NCBI GenBank assembly: GCA_964604165.1
Contig: CAZRYF010000010.1
Location: 1 to 64,000, forward strand
DNA from: JAYZDK01 sp964604165
Lineage (GTDB): Bacteria; Myxococcota_A; UBA796; CAJQPC01
Direction: 5' to 3'
Length of the DNA stretch: 64,000 nucleotides
Both the position numbers and the translations under genes were made by a program. Position 1 is the stretch's first letter, and every line of letters begins with the position of its first letter. Below the pieces are notes generated by a model, which had not been told where the DNA came from, ran no database searches, and saw only the letters and a program-made list of their open reading frames with translations. Below, in pieces: positions 16,058 through 24,744 of the stretch.

Positions 16058-18049
16058 TCAAGGAAGCCCTCGCGCCCGCGCCGTCACCTGTCCGCTGCCC
16101 TTGACCTGCACCACGTCGAAGCGCTCCTCGAGTGGTCGGCCATGCCCGTCTTCCCCCTCGTCGGGGGGCGGCCGCCACCGGATGAGGCGTACATCGTCCA
16201 GCTCGATGAAGTTCTCCCCCAGGGTGGGCGGAAGCAAGCCAAACTCTGGGAGCAGCATTGTGGCCGCGGCGGGAAGTTCCGTGTCGATCTGGAAGGTCTG
16301 CCATTCCTTGGTGGCCACGCGCTCTTCGAACTCCTGGTAGTGCAGGTCGCTGCTGGAGGTCTCGTAGGTGCGCAGGCGGATCTGCAGGACTCCGTTGCCG
16401 CGGAGCTGCCCGGTAAGGGTGTACGCCGCCCCCTCGGACAGGGGCAGTCGGTGGTCGGGCCGAGACCAGGTGGGGTTCAAGGCGTGGCGGGTGGAGGTGT
16501 GGCGGAGGAGTCGGCCGGCATCATCGGCGGGGGCGATCTCCGCCCACTCGCTGGCCATGCGCCAGAAGACGCCTTCGCTGCACTTGCTGTCCAGGTCCAC
16601 CTCCTCGAAATCCCCCACGAGGAGGACGTCCCGCCCGACACGCCAGTCCTGTGCTCCGGTCACATCGTGAATCCAGGATCCCTCCACCTCGAGAGGCTCG
16701 GACCAGCCGCTTCCCTCCGCCTGCAGGTGGATCACCCGGTCCTGCTCGGTCGCCCGGTCTTCAAAGTCGACTTCGACGGCGCCGTCATCCGCCACCACCC
16801 CGGCCCCGGTGCGGCCCAGGTAGTCCCGGGCCAGCTGCTCCTGGAGACGGCCGCTGACCCCTCGTGGCCGGAAGTCCTCGATAATCAGCGGCTCCAGGGT
16901 CGCGCGCTTCACCTTGCCGTTCCACCCGATTTCCAGGGTCAACAGGCCGCTATGGAGGGTGTCCCACAAGGTCTGGTCGAACACGAGGTTGCCCAGGGAA
17001 AACGCCACCAGCTTGGTGCCCTGGGCTTCCATGGCCTGCATGACATGCGGGTGGTTGCCCACCACCACGTGCGCTCCCGCCTCCATGGCGGTGGTGGCCA
17101 GGTCCTCCACCAGGGCCGAGGGGTCCTCCTGGTATTCCCAACCCCCGTGCAGGAAAACCAGCACGATATCCGCGGCAATGCGGGCGTTGACCACGCTCTC
17201 CCGCAGCTTGTCTACATCGCACCCTGCCACCCCGGGGCGACCCGGCAGCGCCGCGTAGCCGATGCTCTCGGCGGTACCTGTGATGGTGGTGCATGCCACC
17301 AGTCCCAGGGTGTGGTTGTCCACGATCAGGATCCGCGGGTCCCAGGCCTCCTGCTCATTGGTGCCGGCGCCGAAGCCCTCGATTCCGGCCCCTTCCAGGG
17401 TCGACAGGGTGCGGGTGACCCCCTCATCCAGAAAATCGTAGGTGTGGCTCGTGGCCAGGTTCACCAGGTCGACGCCGGCTTCGGCGAGGGCAAAAGCGAC
17501 CTCCGGTGGGTTGGCGAAGAGGTGCTCCTTGGTGGGGTGCGCCTCGGCATCCATGACCAGGGGCCCCTCCAGGGTCAGGGCCGTCAGGTCACTGGCGGAG
17601 AGAAGTGGGGCGATGTCCGAAAGGAGAGCGGCTGCATCGGCCCGGGCGTGGGAGGGGCGCACCAGGGCGTCCCCCAGATCGCCGTCCTCGTCCGGGTCCT
17701 GGTAGCGCCGGGCAAACATGGTGTCGCCGCCGACCGTCAGGGTCAGGGTCTCCCCGTCATCCACCGAGAGACGCACCTGCACGTGGTCCCCTGGTCGGCT
17801 CGGTCGGGTGCGGGACAGGTATCCCTCAGCCTCCACGCGCACCCAGCGGTTGCCGTCTCCCTCCGGGGTAAGAAAGCGCCCGGCGGTGTCCGTGTGGGTC
17901 TCGCCGGCATCGGTCAACACCCTTGCGTCGGGGATCGGGTTGCCCTCCCTATCCACCACCTCACCCCACGTGGAGGCCGGCGCAAAGCACGCCTCTTCCG
18001 GGTCTGTGTTGGGACAGGCGGCAAGCAAGGCGAGGAAGAGCAGTGACAT
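16058..18049 (-). CDS. CapA/PgsA-family lipoprotein
   Basis: A 663-residue lipoprotein (lipobox LLAAC, GGAGG before ATG 18049). Residues 25-75 look like a carboxypeptidase-regulatory beta-sandwich. Then comes a CapA (PGA_cap) metallophosphatase-like domain, about 105-400: TVGGDTMFARR, LEGPLVMD, NLATSHTYDF, LVFLHGGWEY, VVGNHPHV and FSLGNLVFDQ. In family members I recall, the third motif is NLANNH-x-x-D; here Asn is replaced by Ser (NLATSH), which may alter metal binding. The last 200 residues resemble a carbohydrate-binding beta-sandwich. CapA proteins act in poly-gamma-glutamate or capsule production, but no capBC is nearby, so the substrate is unknown. It follows the exported protein gene by 56 bp. 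Confidence 0.82.
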   Translation of the reverse strand: MSLLFLALLAACPNTDPEEACFAPASTWGEVVDREGNPIPDARVLTDAGETHTDTAGRFLTPEGDGNRWVRVEAEGYLSRTRPSRPGDHVQVRLSVDDGETLTLTVGGDTMFARRYQDPDEDGDLGDALVRPSHARADAAALLSDIAPLLSASDLTALTLEGPLVMDAEAHPTKEHLFANPPEVAFALAEAGVDLVNLATSHTYDFLDEGVTRTLSTLEGAGIEGFGAGTNEQEAWDPRILIVDNHTLGLVACTTITGTAESIGYAALPGRPGVAGCDVDKLRESVVNARIAADIVLVFLHGGWEYQEDPSALVEDLATTAMEAGAHVVVGNHPHVMQAMEAQGTKLVAFSLGNLVFDQTLWDTLHSGLLTLEIGWNGKVKRATLEPLIIEDFRPRGVSGRLQEQLARDYLGRTGAGVVADDGAVEVDFEDRATEQDRVIHLQAEGSGWSEPLEVEGSWIHDVTGAQDWRVGRDVLLVGDFEEVDLDSKCSEGVFWRMASEWAEIAPADDAGRLLRHTSTRHALNPTWSRPDHRLPLSEGAAYTLTGQLRGNGVLQIRLRTYETSSSDLHYQEFEERVATKEWQTFQIDTELPAAATMLLPEFGLLPPTLGENFIELDDVRLIRWRPPPDEGEDGHGRPLEERFDVVQVKGSGQVTARARGLP

Positions 18050-18105
18050 GCTCCTCCATTATCGGTGGAGAGGCGCCCGGCCGCGAGGGTTGCCCTTGGG
18101 TTGGG

Positions 18106-18630
18106 TCAGCTTCCTTCCAGCAAACGCTCCAGGGGCATTACGCAGAAACCCCAGGTGGCAGCATCTCGCCAGGGCACCCTGAAGTGGTCGAAGCCCTTCT
18201 TTCCGGTGAGGGTGTCCAGGGTGTAGCCGCATCCGGTGAAGCGACGCCCTCCGCGCTGCAGGCGCTCGTGGCATACCACCGCTCCTTTGATGGTCTCCCC
18301 GGGGGTGCCCCCGCGAATGGGCCGGCAAAGCCAGTCGGCGCGCACGTCGAAGATCGTGACCTTCCACGCCATGTCATCTCGCCAAAAAGGGTGCTTGCCC
18401 ACAAGTCCGAGGGTCTGGAGGAGTCGGGTCTGGTTGTTGCCGTTCTTTCTGACCCAGTCCCTCAGGTCAGAAAGGGGCACGGCTTCCATGTACCGGTTGG
18501 ATCCCACCCGCTGGCGAACCGGGGAGATCCAGGCAACTTGCATGTTGTTTGAAACCCCCGAGACCCCTTGGCAGTCGGAGGCGGCCGTGGCGGTGGAAGT
18601 CGAGAGAAGAAGCAGCAGAGCAGTGAGCAT
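18106..18630 (-). CDS. Exported protein of unknown function
   Basis: A 174-residue protein with a clear signal peptide (MLTALLLLLSTSTATA, cleavage probably after TATA or TAA). The mature part holds five cysteines, several tryptophans and many arginines, with WLCRPIRGG and GRRFTGCGY segments; disulfides in the periplasm are likely. I do not recognise a family. Its ATG directly abuts the nagZ stop with no gap, so it is almost certainly translated from the same mRNA, which suggests a role tied to the envelope or wall recycling, by context only. Confidence 0.65.
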   Translation of the reverse strand: MLTALLLLLSTSTATAASDCQGVSGVSNNMQVAWISPVRQRVGSNRYMEAVPLSDLRDWVRKNGNNQTRLLQTLGLVGKHPFWRDDMAWKVTIFDVRADWLCRPIRGGTPGETIKGAVVCHERLQRGGRRFTGCGYTLDTLTGKKGFDHFRVPWRDAATWGFCVMPLERLLEGS

Positions 18631-19746
18631 TCATTCCCCTCCAAGGGCGCGGATGCGGTGTACAAGGTCGGTATGGGCGGCGCAGCCAAGCACCTGGGGA
18701 TCCCGGGCAACAGGAGGCTTCAGATACCGCTCCCGCAGCGCCATGAGCCGGGCGTTGCTGTCCCGGGCCAGCTGCTCTTGCGCCGGGTCGGACTCCTGCA
18801 GTCGGACCAGATGCTCGAACGCTTCGGCCTGCAGAGAGGCCGTCTCGCAGCATAAGAAGAGATCGACGGTGGCCTCACAGGCAAGGCGCAGTTGTTGTTC
18901 CAGGGGAAAGCGCCCCCGTACAGCCTTCATCTCCAGGTCGTCGGACACCACCAGCCCGCCAAACCCCATCTTTTTTCGCAGGATCTCACGCAGGATCGCT
19001 TGGGACATGGTGGCGGGGACCTCCTCATCCCAAGCCGGGTAGAGGACGTGGGCGGTCATGACCGCCTCCACGCCGGCGGCGATGGCTGCCCGGAACGGCG
19101 CCAGCTCCTTCTCTTCCAGCTCGGGGGGCTCCCGCTCCACAATGGGAAGGTCCAGGTGGGAGTCCACGCTGGTGTCCCCGTGGCCCGGAAAGTGCTTCAC
19201 ACACGCCGGAAATCCCGCCGCCTGAGTGGCCCGAACCCAGCAAGCCACCTGCCGGGCCACCTTTGGGGGGCTGTCCCCGAAGGATCGGTCCCCGATGACC
19301 GGGTTGTCCGGGTTGGAGTTCACATCTGCCACCGGCGCCCAGTTCATGTGAAAGCCCAGGGCCGCCACCTCGGCGGCCAGGGCCTCCGCGTGGGCGCGGG
19401 TCACCGATTCCTCATCGGCGTTTCCTACCCAGCGCAGGGGCGGAAAGAGGGTGGCGCCCTCCCGAATGCGCTGCACTCTGCCCCCTTCCTGGTCCACCGT
19501 CAGCAGGGCCGGACGGGACCCGGGCAACAGAGAGGCCAGCTCCCGGTTCAACTCCATCACCTGGGCGGGCTCCTCCACGTTGCGGGCAAAGAGAATGAAC
19601 CCCGCGGGCTGTACTTCTCTCACCAGGGCGCGGAAGTCCGCGTCTACGGATGCGCCTCCAAGCCCGAGAACCAGGCGCTGCCCCGCCCGCTGCTTGCGGT
19701 CGAAAAGGGAGGTCTGCTCCCCCTGGGCTGTGACCCGCCAGGTCAC
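18631..19746 (-). CDS. nagZ: Beta-N-acetylhexosaminidase NagZ (GH3)
   Basis: A 371-residue glycoside hydrolase of family 3 that releases N-acetylglucosamine from cell-wall muropeptides during peptidoglycan recycling. The motifs are clear: LTVDQEGGRVQR near 83, NWAPVADVN near 135, the flexible catalytic loop KHFPGHGDTSVDSHLDLP near 185, and the nucleophile Asp in VSDDLEMKAV near 262. No signal peptide is visible, which fits the cytoplasmic form. The start is a GTG whose bases overlap the mce stop (GTGA), so translation is coupled to the epimerase gene, an unusual partner. The length fits single-domain NagZ. Confidence 0.9.
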   Translation of the reverse strand: MTWRVTAQGEQTSLFDRKQRAGQRLVLGLGGASVDADFRALVREVQPAGFILFARNVEEPAQVMELNRELASLLPGSRPALLTVDQEGGRVQRIREGATLFPPLRWVGNADEESVTRAHAEALAAEVAALGFHMNWAPVADVNSNPDNPVIGDRSFGDSPPKVARQVACWVRATQAAGFPACVKHFPGHGDTSVDSHLDLPIVEREPPELEEKELAPFRAAIAAGVEAVMTAHVLYPAWDEEVPATMSQAILREILRKKMGFGGLVVSDDLEMKAVRGRFPLEQQLRLACEATVDLFLCCETASLQAEAFEHLVRLQESDPAQEQLARDSNARLMALRERYLKPPVARDPQVLGCAAHTDLVHRIRALGGE

Positions 19747-20144
19747 GGGTGCTCGGCCAGCTCGATGAGCACACCGCCGGTGGATTTTGGATGGACGAAG
19801 ACCACCCGGGTTCCGTGGGCGCCGGGGCGGGGCGCGTCCGAGGTGAAGCGGTAGCCCTTTTCCCGAAGCCGCTTCATGTCGCTTTCGATGTCGTCTGTGC
19901 GAAAGCAGAGGTGGTGAATGCCGGGGCCGCGCTTTTTGAGGGAGCTGGCGATGGGGCCCTCCCCGTTCAAGGGCGCCACCAGCTCAATTCGGGTGCCTGG
20001 CAGGGGCAGAAAGGCGGTGGCGGTCTGTTCGGTCTCCACGTCCTCGGTTCCCTCCAGAGAAAGGCCGAAGTCTTCGACAAACCGATGGATGGCTGCCGGC
20101 AGGTCCGTCACGGCAATTGCCACGTGGTCCAAGTGGGTGATCAT
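19743..20144 (-). CDS. mce: Methylmalonyl-CoA epimerase
   Basis: A 133-residue vicinal-oxygen-chelate (glyoxalase-fold) enzyme that interconverts (S)- and (R)-methylmalonyl-CoA in propionate and branched-chain degradation. It begins with the typical LDHVAIAVTDL; ETEQTATAFLPL and the metal-binding GPGIHHLCFRTDDI (His near 84) follow, and it ends with KSTGGVLIELAEH, where Glu is the last metal ligand. The ATG at 20144 has AGGAG upstream; the same frame is open further upstream but lacks homology. It heads a minus-strand run into nagZ (4-nt overlap). No methylmalonyl-CoA mutase is visible here. Confidence 0.92.
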   Translation of the reverse strand: MITHLDHVAIAVTDLPAAIHRFVEDFGLSLEGTEDVETEQTATAFLPLPGTRIELVAPLNGEGPIASSLKKRGPGIHHLCFRTDDIESDMKRLREKGYRFTSDAPRPGAHGTRVVFVHPKSTGGVLIELAEHP

Positions 20145-20203
20145 GGGGGCTCCTGACACTCCATAATCTCCTGACGGGCAGATAGGGCGCTCTCCGGGAT
20201 AGG

Positions 20204-21394
20204 ATGGCGGCCATGATGCATGGGACCCTGAAGGCCGGGCTTGGAGTCTTGGCGCTGCTGCTGCTTGCTTGCGGAGACAAAGAGAAGCAGGAAAAGGAAG
20301 AAGACGGTCCCCGGTCCGATGCACGGACCCTCGTAGAAGTGGTGCCTGTGGCCCGGGGCACGGTCGGGGATACCCTCACCGCCAACGGGTCCGTGGAGAG
20401 CGTGGCCGAAGCAAACCTGACCCCCGAGACCACCGGCACCGTGGTGGAAATCCGGGTGGAAGAAGGAGATCGGGTGCAGAAAGGGCAGGTCTTGGCGGTG
20501 CTGGCCAATCCGAACCTGGATGCCAATCTTTCCCGTGCCCAGGCGGAGGTGGCCCGGACGGCAGCCGAGCATGAACGCATGGAAGAGCTCTTTCGCCAGG
20601 GTGCCGTGTCCGACACGGAGTTGCAGACCTCGGAACACGCTCTCGCCACCGCTCGGACCTCCCTGGAGGAGGCAGAACGAACCCAGGGCTTTACCCGCCT
20701 TGTGAGTCCCATTCGGGGGACGGTCTCAGCCAGGGACCTTCGCTACGGTGAGGTGGCTGGCGGCCAGCGAGCCTTTCAGGTGGTGGACCTCTCCCGGTTG
20801 CGGGTGGTGGTGCAGATGCCCGAGCGAGACCTGCCGCGGCTTGCAGTGGACCAGCCGGTAGCCTTGACCTCCGTGTACGAGAATGGCGGCAGCGCCACGG
20901 CCCGGGTGGACCGCATTGCACCAGTGGTGGATGCCACGACGGGCACCGTCCGGGTGACGCTCCTGGTGGACAGAGAGGACAACCAGCTGCGGCCCGGCCA
21001 GTTTGTCTCCGCCCGCATTGAGGTCGGGCGACACGAGGACGTGCTGGTGATTCCCCGGTCTGCGCTGCGCTACGAGGAAGGCCGTCCCCTGGCGTACCGG
21101 GTGGAGATCAAGGAGCCAGAAGACATCGAAGAGGATCATGAAGAGACGAAGGGGGATGACGACAAGTCGAGAGACGACAAATCGGAACCGGACTACCCCG
21201 GTCCCCATCGGGTCGCGAAGACCGTCCCTCTCGAGGTTGGTTTCATGGACTTGCAGTGGGTGGAGATTGTCGATGGCCTTGCAGAAGGAGATCCGGTGGT
21301 GACCCTGGGCAACGAGGGTTTGCGGGACGATGTGCGGGTGCGCCTGCCGGACGACCCGGTGTTGGCCAACGCTGACGACGACGATCTCGAATGA
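20204..21394 (+). CDS. RND efflux periplasmic adaptor lipoprotein
   Basis: A 396-residue HlyD/AcrA-like membrane-fusion protein that links an inner-membrane RND pump to an outer-membrane channel. It has a lipobox (LLLLAC), a barrel-sandwich/lipoyl half near 60-100 (VVEIRVEEGDRVQKGQVLA), a helical hairpin rich in heptads (about 105-160), the second lipoyl half (VSPIRGTVSARDL) and beta-barrel segments with LRPGQFVSARIE near 262. Unusually, a charged insert of about 35 residues rich in Glu, Asp and Lys (near 303-335) precedes the membrane-proximal domain. ATG 20204 is used here; ATG 20213 is equally possible and has better spacing from AGG. The stop overlaps the next start (ATGA). Confidence 0.88.
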   Translation: MAAMMHGTLKAGLGVLALLLLACGDKEKQEKEEDGPRSDARTLVEVVPVARGTVGDTLTANGSVESVAEANLTPETTGTVVEIRVEEGDRVQKGQVLAVLANPNLDANLSRAQAEVARTAAEHERMEELFRQGAVSDTELQTSEHALATARTSLEEAERTQGFTRLVSPIRGTVSARDLRYGEVAGGQRAFQVVDLSRLRVVVQMPERDLPRLAVDQPVALTSVYENGGSATARVDRIAPVVDATTGTVRVTLLVDREDNQLRPGQFVSARIEVGRHEDVLVIPRSALRYEEGRPLAYRVEIKEPEDIEEDHEETKGDDDKSRDDKSEPDYPGPHRVAKTVPLEVGFMDLQWVEIVDGLAEGDPVVTLGNEGLRDDVRVRLPDDPVLANADDDDLE

Positions 21395-24300
21395 CAACGG
21401 AGCGCGGATTCATCGCGCTGGTGGTCGACCGTCCGGTGGCGGTCCTCATGCTCGTGCTGGCCGCGGCGGTGTTTGGGCTCGTGGCTTTTGCCCAGCTGCC
21501 TGTGGACCTGATGCCGGACATCAGCTACCCGACTCTCACGGTGCGCACCGAGTACCCGGGTGCAGCCCCGGATGAGGTGGAGTCTCAGATCTCCTCCTTG
21601 GTGGAAGAGGCGGTGGCGACGGTGGATGGCCTGGCCGCCATCGAGAGTCGCTCCCGAGCGGAAGTCTCGGATGTCGTCCTGGAGTTTCACTGGGGCACAA
21701 ACATGCACCGGGCCTCCCAGTCCGTGCGGGAGATGCTGCAGTCCCTCTGGTTGGCTGAGGGTGCTGAGCGTCCGTTGATCCTGCGCTACGACCCCAGCTT
21801 GGACCCCATTCTTCGAATTGCACTGTCGAAAAAGGCTTTGTCGGGGGAGGGTCCGTCGACGACGCCGGTCTCCACTGAGGGACCTGCAGCGGATGAGCAG
21901 AGCGTGGCGCAGCTGTTCGCCCTGCGTGAGCTGGCAGCCGAGCGACTTCGCACCAGCTTGGAAGGCATCCAGGGGGTGGCCGCAGTGGGGGTCCGGGGGG
22001 GGCTCAAGCGCATCGTCCTTGTGGAGTTGGAGGAAGACCTGCTCTCTGCCCGGGGCATCACCCTGGAGTCGGTGCGGGCCTCTTTGTCGGCGGAGAACGT
22101 CAACGTGGCGGGAGGGGCGATCTTCGAGGGAGGCTCCGAGTACCTTCTTCGGGTCCTGGGGGAGTTGAACACCTTGTCCGATCTGCGGGAGCTGGGCATC
22201 CCCCGGGGAGACGGGTTTCGGGTGCCCTTGGGCGAGCTGGGGCGGGTGGTGGAGACCCACGAGGAACGTGACCTTGTGGCCCGCCTGAACGGTAATGAGG
22301 CGGTGGAGTTGGAGATATACAAGGAAGCCGACGCCAACATCGTCCAGACCGCACGGCGGGTGAAGGGCTGGCTCGACGCCGCGGACCTTGACGCCATGGG
22401 GGTGGATGCCAGGTTGTTGGAGGACCAGGCTGCCTTCATTGAGAGCTCCATTGGAAACCTCGCCCGCACGGTGCTGGTCGGTGGCTTTCTGGCCATCAGC
22501 ATTTTGTTTCTCTTTCTTCGGGAGTTTCGGTCCAGCGCCATCATTGCCACGGCGATTCCCTTGTCGGTCATCTGTGCCTTTGCCCCCCTGCACTTGGGGG
22601 GGGTCAGCCTGAACCTCATGTCCCTGGGAGGATTGGCCCTGGGGGTTGGCATGTTGGTGGACAATGCCGTGGTCGTGTTGGAGGCCATCAGCGTCCATCG
22701 TGAGAAGGGAGCGACCCGGAGGGAGGCTGCCATTCGTGGCACCCGGGAGGTGGCAGCAGCCGTCACCGCCTCCACACTGACTACGGTGGCAGTGTTCCTG
22801 CCGATCCACTTCGTAGAGGGCGTCGCAGGTCAGCTGTTCGGTGATCTGGCCTTGTCCGTTGTTTTTTCGCTCCTGGCCTCACTGGTTGTGGCGCTGGTGC
22901 TGGTTCCCATGCTGGCAGCACGAGGGGGGCGCTCCCTGGAAGGTGTGCATGAGGCGGACCCCTTGGCGGCCTTCGGGTCGGTGGGTGCGCTCAAGTCTGC
23001 CAAGAGGTGGATTCGTGGGGGGAACCAGGTCCGGGGCTTTCTCTGGATCTGGGTCGTGGTTCGCTTTGGTTTACATTTTGTTCTGGACCTGTGGCGGCTC
23101 CTGGTGCTCGCACCCGCGCTGTTCTTGTTGATCCATGGGGTGCGACTGGGTCGTCTTATTCGCCGGCCGTTGGCGGCGGGGGCCCTTCGGGCCAGCGGGG
23201 GTTTTGGGCGTTGGTTTGAGGCCAGGGCCGAGCGGTACCCTGGCTCTTTGAAGAGCACCCTGGCCCATTCGGGGCAGGTGCTCATGGGGGCAGCGCTCTT
23301 GTTGGCTCTCTCGATTTGGGGGCTGGGCACCATGGGGCGGGAGCTGATTCCCCAGATTCACCAAGGGCGGTTCACCGTGGAGTTGGCTCACCCGGTGGGC
23401 ACCCCCCTTGCTCGAAACCTGGCCCAGATGGATGCCATGGAAGCCCGGGTCTTGGCCCAGAAAGGGGTGAAGGGTGTCTACAGCATCGTGGGGGCGGAGC
23501 GCCGGTCGGATGCCCAGGGTGACGAGGGACCCCACACCGCGAGGCTCCTGGTGGAGCTCGCCCCCACCGCCCGTATTGCAGCGCAGGAGAAAGCTGCCAA
23601 GGAAGGGCTTCGCCTGTCGTTTTCGGATCTCACTGGCATCGAGGTGAACATTCGAAGTCCAGCGCTTTTCTCGTTCCGGACCCCTGTGGAGGTGGTGATC
23701 TTCGGGAGGGACACCGCCCAGCTCCAGCAACTCTCCGATGCAGCCCTGGCGGCCCTTTCGCGCATTGAAGGCTTGCAGGATGTTCGGTCATCTCTCCAGC
23801 CGGGCTATCCCGAGCTTCGGGTACGATATGACCGCCTGCTCCTGGAGCGCCTGGGGCTCTCAGCCCAGGACGTGGCCCAGAGCATTCGAAACCGGGTCCA
23901 GGGGGTGCAGGCGACCCGGATCTCCCGGGGGACCCGCACCGACGACCTGATGGTGCGGCTGGTGGAGGGGGATCGTTCCGGGGTGGGGGACTTGGAGAGT
24001 TTGAATGTGAACCCGAGCTTGCAACCCCCCTTGCCTCTGTCCAGCGTGGCCTCCATCGAGCGTGCTGAGGGTCCCTCGGAGATTCGGCGGGTGGACCAGC
24101 AACGTGCGGTGGTGATCAGCGCGAATCTCGTGGGGTTTGACTTAGGGGGTGTCGGGCGGTCCATCGAGGACGCTCTCTCCAGTCTCTCCTGGCCCCAGGG
24201 TGCGGATTTCGAGGTCAGCGGCCAGAGCCGGGAAATGAGCCGCTCTCTCTCTTCTCTGGGGTTTGCCCTGGGTCTGGCGGTGTTCCTGGTCTACGTGATC

Positions 24301-24744
24301 ATGGCCAGCACCTTTGAGAGTCTTCTGCATCCCTTTGTGATCCTCACCTCTCTTCCTCTTGCGCTGGTGGGGGTGGTGGGGCTCTTGTTGCCTCTGGACG
24401 CGTCCTTGAGTGTGGTGGTGTTGATTGGCCTGATCGTCCTGGCGGGGGTGGTGGTCAACAACGCGATCGTGCTGGTGGATTTTGTGAACCGCTTGCGTGC
24501 GGAGGGGCGGGACATAGACGCCGCCATCCTGGAGGCTGGGCGAGCACGCTTGCGGCCTATTGTGATCACCACCTCGACCACTGTGTTGGGGCTCTTGCCT
24601 CTTGGACTCGGCTTCGGGGAGGGCGCGGAGATTCAGCAACCCTTGGCGTTGACCCTCATGGGAGGGCTCGTGTCCGCCACCCTGTTGACTCTTTGGGTGG
24701 TGCCCACGGTGTACCGAACCCTCGGCTCTCTGGAGCGACGGTGA
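21391..24744 (+). CDS. RND efflux permease 1
   Basis: A 1117-residue inner-membrane RND transporter of the AcrB/CusA superfamily (HAE1-like) that exports substrates using the proton gradient. It has the usual twelve-helix plan in two halves with large periplasmic loops; it opens with RPVAVLMLVLAAAVFGLVAF, has LPVDLMPDISYPT near 37 and AVGM-type GVGMLVDNAVVVLEA near 420. A stretch of about 110 residues after helix 6 (near 525-625) contains extra hydrophobic helices and makes it longer than typical members. It overlaps the adaptor gene by 4 nt and the second permease gene by 4 nt. Confidence 0.88.
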   Translation: MTTERGFIALVVDRPVAVLMLVLAAAVFGLVAFAQLPVDLMPDISYPTLTVRTEYPGAAPDEVESQISSLVEEAVATVDGLAAIESRSRAEVSDVVLEFHWGTNMHRASQSVREMLQSLWLAEGAERPLILRYDPSLDPILRIALSKKALSGEGPSTTPVSTEGPAADEQSVAQLFALRELAAERLRTSLEGIQGVAAVGVRGGLKRIVLVELEEDLLSARGITLESVRASLSAENVNVAGGAIFEGGSEYLLRVLGELNTLSDLRELGIPRGDGFRVPLGELGRVVETHEERDLVARLNGNEAVELEIYKEADANIVQTARRVKGWLDAADLDAMGVDARLLEDQAAFIESSIGNLARTVLVGGFLAISILFLFLREFRSSAIIATAIPLSVICAFAPLHLGGVSLNLMSLGGLALGVGMLVDNAVVVLEAISVHREKGATRREAAIRGTREVAAAVTASTLTTVAVFLPIHFVEGVAGQLFGDLALSVVFSLLASLVVALVLVPMLAARGGRSLEGVHEADPLAAFGSVGALKSAKRWIRGGNQVRGFLWIWVVVRFGLHFVLDLWRLLVLAPALFLLIHGVRLGRLIRRPLAAGALRASGGFGRWFEARAERYPGSLKSTLAHSGQVLMGAALLLALSIWGLGTMGRELIPQIHQGRFTVELAHPVGTPLARNLAQMDAMEARVLAQKGVKGVYSIVGAERRSDAQGDEGPHTARLLVELAPTARIAAQEKAAKEGLRLSFSDLTGIEVNIRSPALFSFRTPVEVVIFGRDTAQLQQLSDAALAALSRIEGLQDVRSSLQPGYPELRVRYDRLLLERLGLSAQDVAQSIRNRVQGVQATRISRGTRTDDLMVRLVEGDRSGVGDLESLNVNPSLQPPLPLSSVASIERAEGPSEIRRVDQQRAVVISANLVGFDLGGVGRSIEDALSSLSWPQGADFEVSGQSREMSRSLSSLGFALGLAVFLVYVIMASTFESLLHPFVILTSLPLALVGVVGLLLPLDASLSVVVLIGLIVLAGVVVNNAIVLVDFVNRLRAEGRDIDAAILEAGRARLRPIVITTSTTVLGLLPLGLGFGEGAEIQQPLALTLMGGLVSATLLTLWVVPTVYRTLGSLERR

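Noticed and set aside
16031..18046. 671-codon plus-strand open frame opposite the CapA-like gene
   Set aside because: No recognisable domain; the minus strand encodes clear CapA motifs with signal peptide and ribosome binding site.
21193..22809. 538-codon minus-strand open frame opposite the RND genes
   Set aside because: His/Gln/Gly-rich shadow of the adaptor and permease genes.
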